Assembly (NCBI RefSeq): GCF_004522235.1
Contig: NZ_SDLT01000015.1
Span: 127,569-191,568 of the forward strand
Origin: Amycolatopsis nivea
Lineage (GTDB): Bacteria > Actinomycetota > Actinomycetes > Mycobacteriales > Pseudonocardiaceae
Reading direction: 5' to 3'
DNA length: 64,000 nt
In this document: piece by piece, positions 33,733 to 42,301 of the stretch
Layout of the letters: every line of letters begins with the position of its first letter
How positions within the stretch are numbered: position 1 is the stretch's first letter
The notes under the pieces: model-generated
Seen by the model: only the letters and a program-made list of their open reading frames with translations
The model's database searches: none
What the model was told of the DNA's origin: nothing
Made by a program: the position numbers and the translations under genes

Positions 33733-34533
33733 ATGTCCTACCCCGTCACCGCGGACGATTCGTGGAAGACGCCCGAGCTGCGGGAGGCCGAGGCCGCGCT
33801 CGACCGGACGGTCCGCAAGTCCCAGCAGCTGCTGAAGGACCTGGAGAAGATCAAGCTCCGCCCGCTGCCCAAAACCGACACCCCGGAACGGATCGAGGCG
33901 ATCAAGCGGGCCGCCTCGCGTCCGGACGCTCCCGCGCAGCTGCGGCTGATCAAGCGGAAGGTCGACGCGGGCGAATACTCGTGGGAGGACGTCGCCGCGG
34001 GCCGGGCCTTCGCCGACCCCGAGGTCCGCGCGCTCGCCGACGAGAAGCTCAGCGAGGCCAAGGACATCCTCGAGGAACTGGAGGAGGGCCAGAGCCCCGA
34101 GGAGATCCTCGAAGCGCGCACCGGCGGCGCCGGGAACCCGTTGTCGGACACCGGAAGGTCGACGTATCCGGACACGCCGGACAAGCCCGTCGGGTTCTCC
34201 GCCGCGGACCCGCTGGCGACCAGCGGCCGTCCGCAGTCCCCGCCTCCGCCCGCGCCGGAGCCCGCGGAGTACTCGAACGACAATCCGCTCGTCGACCGGA
34301 CTCCGCCGCCCCCGCCCCCGGCGCCGGCTCCGGAGAAGGAAGCACCGCCCGCTCCGCCTCGGCATCGCGCCCCGGAACCGGAGCCGGAGGACGATTTCGC
34401 CGATCCGCTCGCGGATCGAGGCGACCGGCCGAAGCGGTCCGCACCGCAGCCGCCGCCGTCGTCGGGCCGCCGTGCCCGGCGTCAGGACTCCGGCAATGAC
34501 GACGACTACTTCGGCGGTTCGTTCCTCAGCTGA
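33733..34533 (+). CDS. Hypothetical helical/Pro-rich protein of the secretion locus
   Basis: The 266-residue protein has two parts. Residues 1-130 are charged helices (REAEAALDRTVRKSQQLLKDLEKIK, DEKLSEAKDILEELEEG) and form a likely coiled coil. Residues 135-266 are disordered and rich in Pro/Glu/Asp/Arg, with repeated (D/N)PL(A/V/S) tetrads (NPLSD, DPLAT, NPLVD, DPLAD) at roughly even intervals. The end is acidic-aromatic (DDDYFGGSFLS). It lies 15 bases after the WXG-like gene with a GGAGG site and is closed by a strong terminator. I do not recognise the family; it is plausibly a cytosolic chaperone or co-secreted partner. Confidence 0.65.
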   Translation: MSYPVTADDSWKTPELREAEAALDRTVRKSQQLLKDLEKIKLRPLPKTDTPERIEAIKRAASRPDAPAQLRLIKRKVDAGEYSWEDVAAGRAFADPEVRALADEKLSEAKDILEELEEGQSPEEILEARTGGAGNPLSDTGRSTYPDTPDKPVGFSAADPLATSGRPQSPPPPAPEPAEYSNDNPLVDRTPPPPPPAPAPEKEAPPAPPRHRAPEPEPEDDFADPLADRGDRPKRSAPQPPPSSGRRARRQDSGNDDDYFGGSFLS

Positions 34534-34548
34534 ACCCCGGTGCTGCGA

Positions 34549-34589
34549 AAAAAGAGGTCCCCGCCCAACCCGGGCGGGGACCTCTTTTT
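34549..34589. terminator. Bidirectional intrinsic terminator between secretion locus and lgt
   Basis: Perfect 18-bp arms (34549-34566, 34572-34589) enclose a 5-base loop. Five A and five T residues form the outer ends, so a T run follows the GC stem in both directions. It is the most canonical terminator in the window. Confidence 0.92.
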
Positions 34590-34600
34590 CGGCTCTGCGC

Positions 34601-35617
34601 CTAAGACTTCTCGGACTTGCCGTTCTCGGCTGGGGAAGACCCGGCGTCCACAGTGTCCTCCGCGGCCTTCTCGTCCGGTTCCGGCTTCTCCCCCGCGTCG
34701 CCCGATTCGGGCTCGACGGCGGCGTTCCGCTCGTCTCCCTTGCTGCGCAACGTCTCCGGGGCCTCGCGCGGACCGCGTTTGGCCGCGACGACGAAGTACG
34801 CCATCGCGCCGATGAACAGCAGGATCGAGGTCCACACGTTGACCCGCAGGCCGAGGATGTGGTTGGCGGTGTCGGTGCGCATCAGCTCGATCAAGCCGCG
34901 GCCGACGGTGTAGCCCGCGACGTACAGCGCGAACGCGCGGCCGTGGCCGAGCTTGAACTTGCGGTCCGCCCACACCACGAGCAGGGCGATCAGCAGGTTC
35001 CAGATCAGCTCGTACAGGAACGTCGGGTGCACCGGGCTTTCCGGCAGCGGGATGTGCCCGGTCGCGACGCCGCCGAGGGCGTCCGGGGCGCCGGTGGCCG
35101 GGTCGAAGCGCTGGTAGATCTCCAGGCCCCACGGCAGGTCGGTGTGCGCGCCGTACAGCTCCTGGTTGAAGTAGTTGCCGAGCCGCCCGATCGCCTGCGC
35201 GACGATGATGCCGGGCGCGATCGCGTCGGCCATCGCGGGCAGCGGGATCCCCCGGCGGCGGCAGGCGATCAGCGCGCCGACGGCGCCGAGCGCGACCGCG
35301 CCCCAGATGCCGAGCCCGCCGTCCCAGATGGCGAAGGCGTTCCAGGGGTTCTTGCCCTCGGTGAAGTACAGCTCCGGGTCGGTGATGACGTGGTAGAGCC
35401 GGCCGCCGACCAGGCCGAACGGCACCGCGAACACCGCGATGTCGAGCACCGTGCCCTTGGTGCCGCCCCGGGCCTCCCAGCGCCGCTCGCCCCACCAGAT
35501 CGCGACGATGATGCCGGCGATGATGCAGAGCGCGTACGCCCGAATCGGGATCGGGCCCAGGTGCCAGACGCCTTGGTCGGGGCTCGGGATCGTGGCCAGG
35601 AATGCTGCGGAGTACAC
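34601..35617 (-). CDS. lgt: Prolipoprotein diacylglyceryl transferase
   Basis: The 338-residue inner-membrane enzyme has about seven helices. The Lgt signature GRLGNYFNQELYG, the preceding GGRLYHV and the PVHPTFLYELIWN segment with catalytic His and Tyr are intact. It transfers diacylglycerol from phosphatidylglycerol to the lipobox Cys of prelipoproteins. A charged cytosolic tail of about 70 residues (Glu/Pro/Lys-rich) is typical of actinobacterial Lgt. GTG 35617 has TACGGT 6 bases upstream (leaderless). In Mycobacterium lgt follows trpA directly; here seven accessory genes lie between them. Confidence 0.95.
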   Translation of the reverse strand: MYSAAFLATIPSPDQGVWHLGPIPIRAYALCIIAGIIVAIWWGERRWEARGGTKGTVLDIAVFAVPFGLVGGRLYHVITDPELYFTEGKNPWNAFAIWDGGLGIWGAVALGAVGALIACRRRGIPLPAMADAIAPGIIVAQAIGRLGNYFNQELYGAHTDLPWGLEIYQRFDPATGAPDALGGVATGHIPLPESPVHPTFLYELIWNLLIALLVVWADRKFKLGHGRAFALYVAGYTVGRGLIELMRTDTANHILGLRVNVWTSILLFIGAMAYFVVAAKRGPREAPETLRSKGDERNAAVEPESGDAGEKPEPDEKAAEDTVDAGSSPAENGKSEKS

Positions 35618-35623
35618 GCGGCC

Positions 35624-35629
35624 ACCGTA
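35624..35629 (-). promoter_or_regulatory. Candidate -10 box for leaderless lgt
   Basis: TACGGT on the minus strand, 6 bases before GTG 35617. Confidence 0.45.
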
Positions 35630-35685
35630 GCGCGTCGGGCCCCGGTCGTGGTCCCGGTGCCGCGGAACCCTTAGTCAAGACCCGG

Positions 35686-36876
35686 TCACAGCCCGGTCAC
35701 GGCCGCCTCCGGGTACTCCAGGTCCGAGGCCGCGGCCAGGTATCCGGCGAGCAGCGCGTCCGCGACCTGGCCGACCGCCGCGTCCTCGGGCAGGAACGTT
35801 TCGCCGTGCAGGCTGGGCGCGCCCGCGGTCTCGCCGAGTCCGACGAACAGCATCAGGCCGCGGACGCCGTCGCCGCAGTAATGCGCGAAATCGTCCGCGC
35901 CGAAAGACCGGAAATCCACGTCCACGTCCGCGCCGCCGCGTTCGAGCCAGGTCCGCGCGGCAGCGGCCAGCGCCGGATCGTTGACCAGGACCGGTTCGCA
36001 CGGGCTGATCCGGAGGTCGGCAGTGCAGCCGTACGCGCGGGCGGTGGCGTGCACGACCTCGTCAAGCGCCTCCAGCGCACGTTCGCGGTCGCTCGCGCGC
36101 ATCAGCCGCAGCGATCCGAACGCGGACGCCGAATTCGGCACGACATTCGCCGCGGTGCCCGCGCTGAGCCTGCCGATCGTGCAGACCGCACCGTGCATCG
36201 GGTCGATCCGGCGGCTCGCGATCTGCTGCAGGCTCACCACCAGTTGGCTGAGCGCCAGCACCGGGTCGCGCAGCAAATGCGGATACCCCGCGTGCCCGCC
36301 TTCGCCGTGCACCACGACCTCGAACTCGTCCGTGGACGCGTTCACCGGCCCCGGCGCGGCCGAAACGACGCCGTACGGCAGCCGCGGCTGGACGTGCGCG
36401 CCGATGACGGTGTCGATGCCGCGCTCCTCCAGAATGCCCGATTCGACCAGGTCAAGCGCGCCGGACGGGGACGTTTCCTCACGCGGCTGCAGGATCGCGT
36501 ACAGCGGACGCGGGAGTTCGACGCGCCGCGCCGCTCGGCAGACCGCGGTCAAGGCGGCGAGGTGGACGTCGTGGCCGCAGGCGTGCATCAGGCCGGTTTT
36601 CGCGGCCCATTCGACGCCGGTGCGCTCTATTACCGGGAGCGCGTCGAGCTCGGCACGCAACGCTACGGCTGGGCCGGGGTGCGGTGCGGCGATCTCGATC
36701 AGCCGCCCAGTCTTCGCCACGCGCTCGCCTTCACCTAACGCGGCAGCCACGATCCGGGCAGTGTCGTCCTCGTCGCCGGACGCACGCGGGTCGGCGTGAA
36801 TCCGGTGGCGCAACTCGACCGCAGCGGGCAGTTCCTCGGCCAACGCCGCTCGCCAAGCCTCGACCAGGTCCTTCAT
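35686..36876 (-). CDS. M20 family metallo-amidohydrolase
   Basis: The 396-residue product belongs to the M20D amidohydrolases (IAA-amino-acid hydrolase/hippuricase type). Metal-site segments are LRAELDALPV (Asp), HACGHDVHLA (His), QPREETSPSGAL (Glu-Glu) and the C-terminal SLHGETF (His). The lid-domain segment GEGGHAGYPHLLRDPV is present. These enzymes release amino acids from N-acyl or amide conjugates. It is the last gene of a three-gene set (permease, amidohydrolase, this gene) joined by ATGA overlaps. The context suggests hydrolysis of an imported or gamma-glutamylated amide. Confidence 0.85.
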   Translation of the reverse strand: MKDLVEAWRAALAEELPAAVELRHRIHADPRASGDEDDTARIVAAALGEGERVAKTGRLIEIAAPHPGPAVALRAELDALPVIERTGVEWAAKTGLMHACGHDVHLAALTAVCRAARRVELPRPLYAILQPREETSPSGALDLVESGILEERGIDTVIGAHVQPRLPYGVVSAAPGPVNASTDEFEVVVHGEGGHAGYPHLLRDPVLALSQLVVSLQQIASRRIDPMHGAVCTIGRLSAGTAANVVPNSASAFGSLRLMRASDRERALEALDEVVHATARAYGCTADLRISPCEPVLVNDPALAAAARTWLERGGADVDVDFRSFGADDFAHYCGDGVRGLMLFVGLGETAGAPSLHGETFLPEDAAVGQVADALLAGYLAAASDLEYPEAAVTGL

Positions 36877-38009
36877 TTCCGCTCCAGCCGGTAAATCCGG
36901 GCCGCGTTCTCATGGCCAGCCAGGCGGGCCAGCCGGATGGCGTCTACTTCGGACAGTGCGTCGGCGGCGAGGGCGGTGCGGAGGAAGTCGGACAGTCCTT
37001 GCCGGAACAGCGCGGTGCCCAGGTGATACAGCTCGGCCAGGCCGAACGCGTCCGTGGAGAACAGCAGCTTCCCGAACGGGGCGAGTTCCAGCGTCTCGGC
37101 CAGGATCGCGGGGGCGCGGAAGCCCGCGTTGTGGGTGATGAGGCCTACGTCGACGAAGACGTGCTCGAAGACCTGCGCGAGGTAGGCGGCGTTGCGGTGG
37201 AACGGGTAGTTGTGCAGCAGCAGGATCGGGACGCCCGCGTCGCGGGTCGCGCGCAGCAAACCGGTGAGCCGCAAGGGATCGCAGCGGTGGAGGTCGACGT
37301 CGGAGTCTCCGTAGCCGACGTGGAACTGCACGGGCAGCCGCCGGTCGATACCGGCCCAGATCAGGTGGCGGTGCAGCACCTCGTCAGCCAGCCGGACCGG
37401 TTCGCCCGCCTCGATCCGGGACAGCCAGCGTCCGGCGGCGGCTTCGACCTCGGCCGGAGCCGGACGTTCCCCGGACAGCTCCAGCCCGACCCGGTACGCC
37501 GCGATCGACTTCACGCCTACCGTGGTGGCGGTGCGACGGTCGAGTTCGGCAGCGAAGTCCTCGGCGAAACCAGTGGCGCTGGTGCCCCGGATGACGTCTT
37601 CGGCGACCTGTTCGAGCCGGACGATGTCGTGCGCGCGGGCGTCGGCCAGTTCCGCGAAGTCTTGCGTGGCGGTGAGGGATTCGGGGAGGAAACCGCCGTC
37701 CAGCAAGTAATCCGTGCTGCCGGTGCTGCGAAGGAACCGCCGGTTGACTTCTTGCGCGCCCAGTTCGTCACGGCGCGCGAGATACTCGTCGGCCGGGGCG
37801 TGCTTCGGCAGGTCGAGGATCGGCGCACAGCGTTCGCGCACGGCGAGACCAATGAGCGAATCGAAGAGCGACGTCCCCAGCGGCGACACGGTGTCCGCCT
37901 CGGTCAGCATCCGCTCGAACCCGTCGCGGTCGACGCCGCCGGTGCGCACGCCGTGGCAGTGGTGATCGACCAGCGGCAGGTCCGCGACGAAATCCAGCAG
38001 ATCGGTCAT
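36873..38009 (-). CDS. Amidohydrolase family protein (FluG N-domain-like)
   Basis: The 378-residue TIM-barrel hydrolase has an N-terminal metal motif LVDHHCHG (HxH-like), a central FHVGYGDSDVDLHRCDP and LLHNYPFHRNAAYLA, and a C-terminal LLFSTDAFGLAELY with the catalytic Asp. In fungal FluG and some bacterial proteins this domain is fused to a glutamine-synthetase-like domain. Here the second half is the divergent gene at 39524, a split version of the pair. It is coupled on both sides by ATGA overlaps with the permease and the M20 gene. Substrate unknown; a gamma-glutamyl amide intermediate is a reasonable guess. Confidence 0.8.
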   Translation of the reverse strand: MTDLLDFVADLPLVDHHCHGVRTGGVDRDGFERMLTEADTVSPLGTSLFDSLIGLAVRERCAPILDLPKHAPADEYLARRDELGAQEVNRRFLRSTGSTDYLLDGGFLPESLTATQDFAELADARAHDIVRLEQVAEDVIRGTSATGFAEDFAAELDRRTATTVGVKSIAAYRVGLELSGERPAPAEVEAAAGRWLSRIEAGEPVRLADEVLHRHLIWAGIDRRLPVQFHVGYGDSDVDLHRCDPLRLTGLLRATRDAGVPILLLHNYPFHRNAAYLAQVFEHVFVDVGLITHNAGFRAPAILAETLELAPFGKLLFSTDAFGLAELYHLGTALFRQGLSDFLRTALAADALSEVDAIRLARLAGHENAARIYRLERK

Positions 38010-39421
38010 GCCTCTCCTTCAGCGAGCCTCTCCCCCACCCTACGGGCGAATCCGGGCGCCAACGCCACCACGACCACAGCCAGCACCAGCACCCCGCCCG
38101 CTACCACCGGGAACCATCGCGGCGGGCCCTCGGTCGGGTACGGCACGACGTTGACATACACGGTGTAGCCGAGCAGCACCAGTGCACCGATCGGGAACAC
38201 CAGATGCCACCACGGCACGCGCATCCGTCGCCGGACGAACAACAGCAGGATCGCGCCGACTGTGGTGAGCAGGTAGATCACCAGCAACAGCAGGGTTCCG
38301 ATGGATCCGGCCCAGGAGAAGGTGTCGTCCGCGGTCGCGCCGAAGAACACCGCGCACACCAAGATGATCAGTGCTGCCGCGAGTGCGACCACGGTCACCG
38401 CGACGGCAGGGATGCCCTTGGCGGAGATCCGGCCGATGCCGCGGCCGTCGAAGGCGTCGCGGCCGAGGGCGAACAGCAGGCGCGAGCCGCCGACCACGCA
38501 GGCTAGGCAGCAGCCGAACGCGCTGATCGCGGCACCTGCGCTGATGACGTCGCCGACCCACGGGCCGACGAAGCTGCTGCCCAGGTCGCCCAGCAGCGAC
38601 GGGGAGTCGTGGAACGCGGTGGCGTTGCCGCCGAAGGCCATCATCTCGACGGCGGTCACGAGGACGAAGTAGGCGCCGCCGAAGATGGCCGTGCCGAGGA
38701 TCGCGCGTGGGATGTTGCGACGCGGGTCTCGGGTTTCCTCGCCGAGCGTCGCGGCGGCCTCGAAACCGGCGAACGACAGGAAACCGAACACCGCGCCGAG
38801 GAAAATGCCGGAGATTCCGGTGTCCGGCACGAAAACCTGGAGGGTGAAGCGGCCGCTGGGGGCGTCGCCCGCGATCAAACGGACCAGGATGACCACGGTG
38901 ACCAGCAGAATGAGCGCGATGGTCGCGCCCTCGACGGCGAGCAGCGTGCTGGTGCCGCGGCGGGCCGGGGCGACCGCGAGCAGCCAGCTGCCGACCAGCG
39001 CGACCGCGGTCAGCACGAACGGCCCCCACGACGGCGGATGCGGCCAGATCCCGACCTGCGTCAGGAACGCCGTGCCCAGCACGCCCGCGGCGGAACTGGT
39101 GACCACCGCGTAGAAGGTGTACGTGCCGAGAAGCCCGATCCCGGACACCACGCCCGCGCGCGGGCCGAGGGTCGCGCCGACGAAGGCGTAGACCGATCCG
39201 GCGTGCTGGTAGTGCCGGCAGAGCTGGACGAAGCCGTACGCGACCAGCAGCACTCCCGCCGCCGAAAGCAGGAACGCCAGCGGCACCGCGCGTCCGGCGG
39301 CCGCGGCTGTTTGCTGTGGATTGATGTTCGCGGCCATGCTGGGTGCCATGAGCGCGACGGACAACCCGACGGCCTGCCAGACTGACAGGGTGCGCCGCAA
39401 TTCGGGACGGTCTCCGGACAC
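38006..39421 (-). CDS. APC family amino acid/polyamine permease
   Basis: The 471-residue protein has about 12-13 transmembrane segments and belongs to the amino acid-polyamine-organocation superfamily. The first helix begins LSVWQAVGLSVALMAPSMAANINPQ, followed by LSAAGVLLVAYGFVQLCRHY and GSVYAFVGATLGP. The conserved GFEAAATLGEETRDPRRNIPRAI loop after helix 6 is diagnostic. It should import an amine or amino acid for the coupled amidohydrolases and the divergent GS-like enzyme. GTG 39421 has AAAGGAG 9 bases upstream. About 100 bases of divergent promoter separate it from the GS-like gene. Confidence 0.88.
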   Translation of the reverse strand: MSGDRPELRRTLSVWQAVGLSVALMAPSMAANINPQQTAAAAGRAVPLAFLLSAAGVLLVAYGFVQLCRHYQHAGSVYAFVGATLGPRAGVVSGIGLLGTYTFYAVVTSSAAGVLGTAFLTQVGIWPHPPSWGPFVLTAVALVGSWLLAVAPARRGTSTLLAVEGATIALILLVTVVILVRLIAGDAPSGRFTLQVFVPDTGISGIFLGAVFGFLSFAGFEAAATLGEETRDPRRNIPRAILGTAIFGGAYFVLVTAVEMMAFGGNATAFHDSPSLLGDLGSSFVGPWVGDVISAGAAISAFGCCLACVVGGSRLLFALGRDAFDGRGIGRISAKGIPAVAVTVVALAAALIILVCAVFFGATADDTFSWAGSIGTLLLLVIYLLTTVGAILLLFVRRRMRVPWWHLVFPIGALVLLGYTVYVNVVPYPTEGPPRWFPVVAGGVLVLAVVVVALAPGFARRVGERLAEGEA

Positions 39422-39523
39422 GGATGCGCTCCTTTCCCCGCGGAGTACACAGTGAACATCCGAGGCGGCGCGGACAACCAGCGCCGACTGGCTGAACCTC
39501 GTCCGGTATCGAAGGAGCGCGCC

Positions 39524-40900
39524 TTGCCGTCCACCCCCTCGCACCTCGACCGCGACCGGCTCGCGGAACTCGGCGCTGCCGCCGCCGGCCGGATGAAGGA
39601 AGCGGGCGTCGAGCTCGTCGCGCTGAGTTTCGTGGACAACTCCGGGATTTCGCGGGTCAAAGCCGTCCCGGTGGCGAGGCTGGCGACGGTCGCGGCGTGG
39701 GGCGTCGGCGCGTCCAATTCGTTCGACTTCTTCCTCGGCACCGACAGCATCGCGAACGGCGAGCACTCCCTCGGACCGGTCGGCGACCTGCGGCTGCATC
39801 CCGACCTCGACGCGCTCACCGTCCTCGCCGCCCAACCCGGCTGGGCGTGGGCCCCGGCGTGGCGGTACGACCAGGACGGACAGCCGCACCCGCAGGACAC
39901 CCGCGCGCTCGCCGCGACCGCCGTGGCCCAGCTCGCCGACCGCGGCCTGACCGCGCGGATGGCGTTCGAACTGGAGTGGATCGCGACCGACGCGGACGGG
40001 GTCCCGCTGCCCGGACCGGCTTACGGATACTCCCGGTTGAGCGCGAACCACGAGTACCTGCGTGCTCTTGTGTCCACTTTGGAGCGTTGCGGGGTGACAG
40101 TGGAGCAGATCCACCCGGAGTACGCGGCGGGCCAGTTCGAACTGTCGATCGCGGCGACGGATCCCTTGCGGGCAGCCGATTTAGCCGTGCTGACAAGGGA
40201 AACCATGCGGACGGTGACCGCCGCGCACGGGTTGCGCGCGTCGTTCACGCCGAAGTTCGAACCCGGCGGCGTCGGCAATGGCGGGCACGTGCATTTGAGT
40301 CTTTGGGACGGCGACCGGAATCTGTGCGCGGGCGGGACCGGCGCGTTCGGGTTGACCTCGACCGCGGAATCCTTCGGTGCGGGGATTTTCCGCCGATTGC
40401 CCGCGTTGCTGGCGGTGGGCGCGCCGTCGGTGGTCAGCTATCTGCGGCTGGAACCGCACCACTGGGCAGGCGTGTTTACCGCGTGGGGACTGGAAAACCG
40501 CGAAGCACCGCTGCGGCTGATCCGCGGCGCGGCCGGACAGCGCGACACGGCGGCGAATCTGGAGGTCAAGTGCTTCGACCTCACCGCGAACCCGTACCTG
40601 GTGGTGGCTGGCCTGCTTTTCGCCGGACTGGCGGGGATCGACGCCGAGGCGCGCCTGCCAGAACCGGTCAGCGTGGATCCAGGCTCGCTCTCCCCTGCTG
40701 ACGCCGCCGCGGCCGGAGTCGCCCGGTTGCCGAAGTCGTTGTCGGAGGCGGTCGACGCGTTCGAGGCCGACGAGGTGCTGCGGACGGCGTTCGGACCCCA
40801 GCTGGCCACCACGTTGGCGGACGTGCGCCGCGCCGAGGTGGCCGAGCTGGGATCGCTGGAGCCCGCGGAATTGTGCCGGGCAATGCGTTTCCTGCACTGA
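39524..40900 (+). CDS. Glutamine synthetase family protein (gamma-glutamyl-amine ligase-like)
   Basis: The 458-residue product starts from TTG 39524, chosen for GAAGGAGC 9 bases upstream; GTG 39452 is an in-frame alternative with no good site. GS catalytic-domain features include FELEWIA (metal Glu), EIHPEYAAGQFELS-type HPEYAxGQFE, FTPKF...GNGGHVHLSLW and EVKCFDLTANPYL. These divergent GS proteins (FluG/PuuA/GlnA4 types) ligate glutamate to amines rather than ammonia. With the permease and two hydrolases next to it, a role in amine catabolism through gamma-glutamylation is likely. The adenylylation-site Tyr region of GlnA is absent. Confidence 0.87.
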   Translation: MPSTPSHLDRDRLAELGAAAAGRMKEAGVELVALSFVDNSGISRVKAVPVARLATVAAWGVGASNSFDFFLGTDSIANGEHSLGPVGDLRLHPDLDALTVLAAQPGWAWAPAWRYDQDGQPHPQDTRALAATAVAQLADRGLTARMAFELEWIATDADGVPLPGPAYGYSRLSANHEYLRALVSTLERCGVTVEQIHPEYAAGQFELSIAATDPLRAADLAVLTRETMRTVTAAHGLRASFTPKFEPGGVGNGGHVHLSLWDGDRNLCAGGTGAFGLTSTAESFGAGIFRRLPALLAVGAPSVVSYLRLEPHHWAGVFTAWGLENREAPLRLIRGAAGQRDTAANLEVKCFDLTANPYLVVAGLLFAGLAGIDAEARLPEPVSVDPGSLSPADAAAAGVARLPKSLSEAVDAFEADEVLRTAFGPQLATTLADVRRAEVAELGSLEPAELCRAMRFLH

Positions 40901-40906
40901 ACCCGC

Positions 40907-41566
40907 TCAACGAAGCAAGGCCGCCACCCGGGACTGCAATTCCGGCAGCATCGCGTACAGCTTGTCGCCCGGGCAATCCGTGTTGTAGAAGTCGCGGTGT
41001 CCCTTGATTTCCTTCACCGGGATGCCGTACTGACGGCATACGTACGCCACGAACACGACCAGCGAATCGAACTGTGCCTTCGGCGGGGCGACCTGCATGT
41101 AGGTGCCCTCGTTCTCGATGCCGATCGCGTTGTCGTTCTGGCCAGGGCAATGCGCCGCGCGGACGATCTTTTTGCCGCTGCGCAACGCATCCAGGCTGCC
41201 GTGGCGGCCTTCGAGGCGATAGCCGCCGCGGGAGACCGTGAAGTGCTGGCCGGTGTCGGACCAGCCGTTGTTATCGATGTGATCAGCTTGGTCGTCGCGC
41301 GCGACCTGAAACGCGTGCTCGAGCGAGTAGTCGGTGCTGTTGGGGCAGTCGATGTGGTGGATGAGCACGCGGTTGGCGGGATGGTCGAGCGTGGTGAGCG
41401 GATCCGCGGGCGGGCGCGCACCCCATTCGGCACAGCTGTAGATGCGCGGCGCGTCGGCGGCGTCCGCGAGACCGGGCAGCACGAGCCCCGCCGCCGCGGC
41501 AGCGCTCACGCCGGCCGCCCCGCGCAGGAACGTCCTCCGGGGAACTTGTCCGATGTCGAAAGCCAT
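40907..41566 (-). CDS. Tat-exported peptidoglycan N-acetylmuramoyl-L-alanine amidase
   Basis: The 219-residue protein has a twin-arginine signal (RRTFLRGAAGVSAAAAAG, residues about 9-26). A PGRP/amidase_2 domain follows. Zinc ligands are visible as the first His in VLIHHIDCP, the His of KGHRDFYNTDCPG and the Cys of the same segment, the T7-lysozyme-like arrangement. AEWGARPP is the typical PGRP entry motif. It should cleave the bond between MurNAc and L-Ala outside the membrane. ATG 41566 is preferred to GTG 41575. It is convergent with the GS-like gene, only 6 bases apart. Confidence 0.9.
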   Translation of the reverse strand: MAFDIGQVPRRTFLRGAAGVSAAAAAGLVLPGLADAADAPRIYSCAEWGARPPADPLTTLDHPANRVLIHHIDCPNSTDYSLEHAFQVARDDQADHIDNNGWSDTGQHFTVSRGGYRLEGRHGSLDALRSGKKIVRAAHCPGQNDNAIGIENEGTYMQVAPPKAQFDSLVVFVAYVCRQYGIPVKEIKGHRDFYNTDCPGDKLYAMLPELQSRVAALLR

Positions 41567-41614
41567 GCGCCGCACTGTGCGCGGACGGCGTACACGATGC
41601 GTACAACTGGCCGC

Positions 41615-42166
41615 TCAAGCCCGCAGATCCAGCTCCGCGGGAAACGGTTCGGCCAGGGTGAGCACCCCGCCTTCGCTCTTCGCGTGCGGCAGGTAGTCGC
41701 CGTCGGAAAGCGCGTAGACGGTGGCGGCTTCCTGCTCCGGATCGACGAGCAGGTAGTACGGGATGAGGGCTTCGGCGTAGAGGGCTTTCTTGAAGATCCG
41801 GTCCTGCACCCTGGTGGAGGGCGATTCGATCTCCGCGGCCAGCAACACCTCGGACGCCGGGTACCAGGTCGTCGCGACGTCCGGGCAGGTGACGATCACG
41901 AAGTCCGGGATCAGCAGCCGAGTTTCGCCGCAACGGACATTGACTCCGGGGAGCAGTTCAAGATCGTCCGGCAGCTTCGGCACCATCGCCAGCTGGAGCC
42001 GCTGTAGCAACCGCTGGTGCAATGAGGTCGGGGCGGGGCTCATGAGGAGCGCCCCGTCAACCGCCTCGATCCGGGTGCCGAGAAGCTGTTCTTCCGGCAG
42101 CGCAAGCACTTCCGAAAGCCACGGAGCAGCAGGTTGGCCGGTGTCGTGCTCAGCAGGTGCTGACAT
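41615..42166 (-). CDS. Uma2 family (PD-(D/E)XK nuclease-like) protein
   Basis: The 183-residue protein has the DUF820/Uma2 restriction-endonuclease-like fold. Its core residues are in RLLIPDFVIV (Asp), EVLLAAEIESPST (the Glu-x-Glu/Ser site) and DRIFKKALYAEALIPYYLLVDPE (Lys followed by the conserved YYLLVDP). Uma2 proteins are common as singletons in actinobacteria and cyanobacteria, and a nuclease role is inferred rather than shown. GGAGGTGAC precedes ATG 42166. The amidase gene follows 48 bases later on the same strand. No toxin-antitoxin partner is evident. Confidence 0.85.
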   Translation of the reverse strand: MSAPAEHDTGQPAAPWLSEVLALPEEQLLGTRIEAVDGALLMSPAPTSLHQRLLQRLQLAMVPKLPDDLELLPGVNVRCGETRLLIPDFVIVTCPDVATTWYPASEVLLAAEIESPSTRVQDRIFKKALYAEALIPYYLLVDPEQEAATVYALSDGDYLPHAKSEGGVLTLAEPFPAELDLRA

Positions 42167-42301
42167 GCGAAGTCACCTCCACCCGCGCTTGATCTCTCGT
42201 GCCAAGTCCAGTCTGCCATAGCCGTCGCACTCCCCCTCGATTCTTCTGCATACCGAGAGAGTACGAACGACCACCGACAGTTTCCGGCGACCGACCCGTG
42301 A

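Noticed and set aside
31828..34365. A long minus-strand open frame opposite the secretion locus
   Set aside because: It is a low-complexity mirror of the GGxGGxGG and GRD coding repeats and has no start signal or domain.
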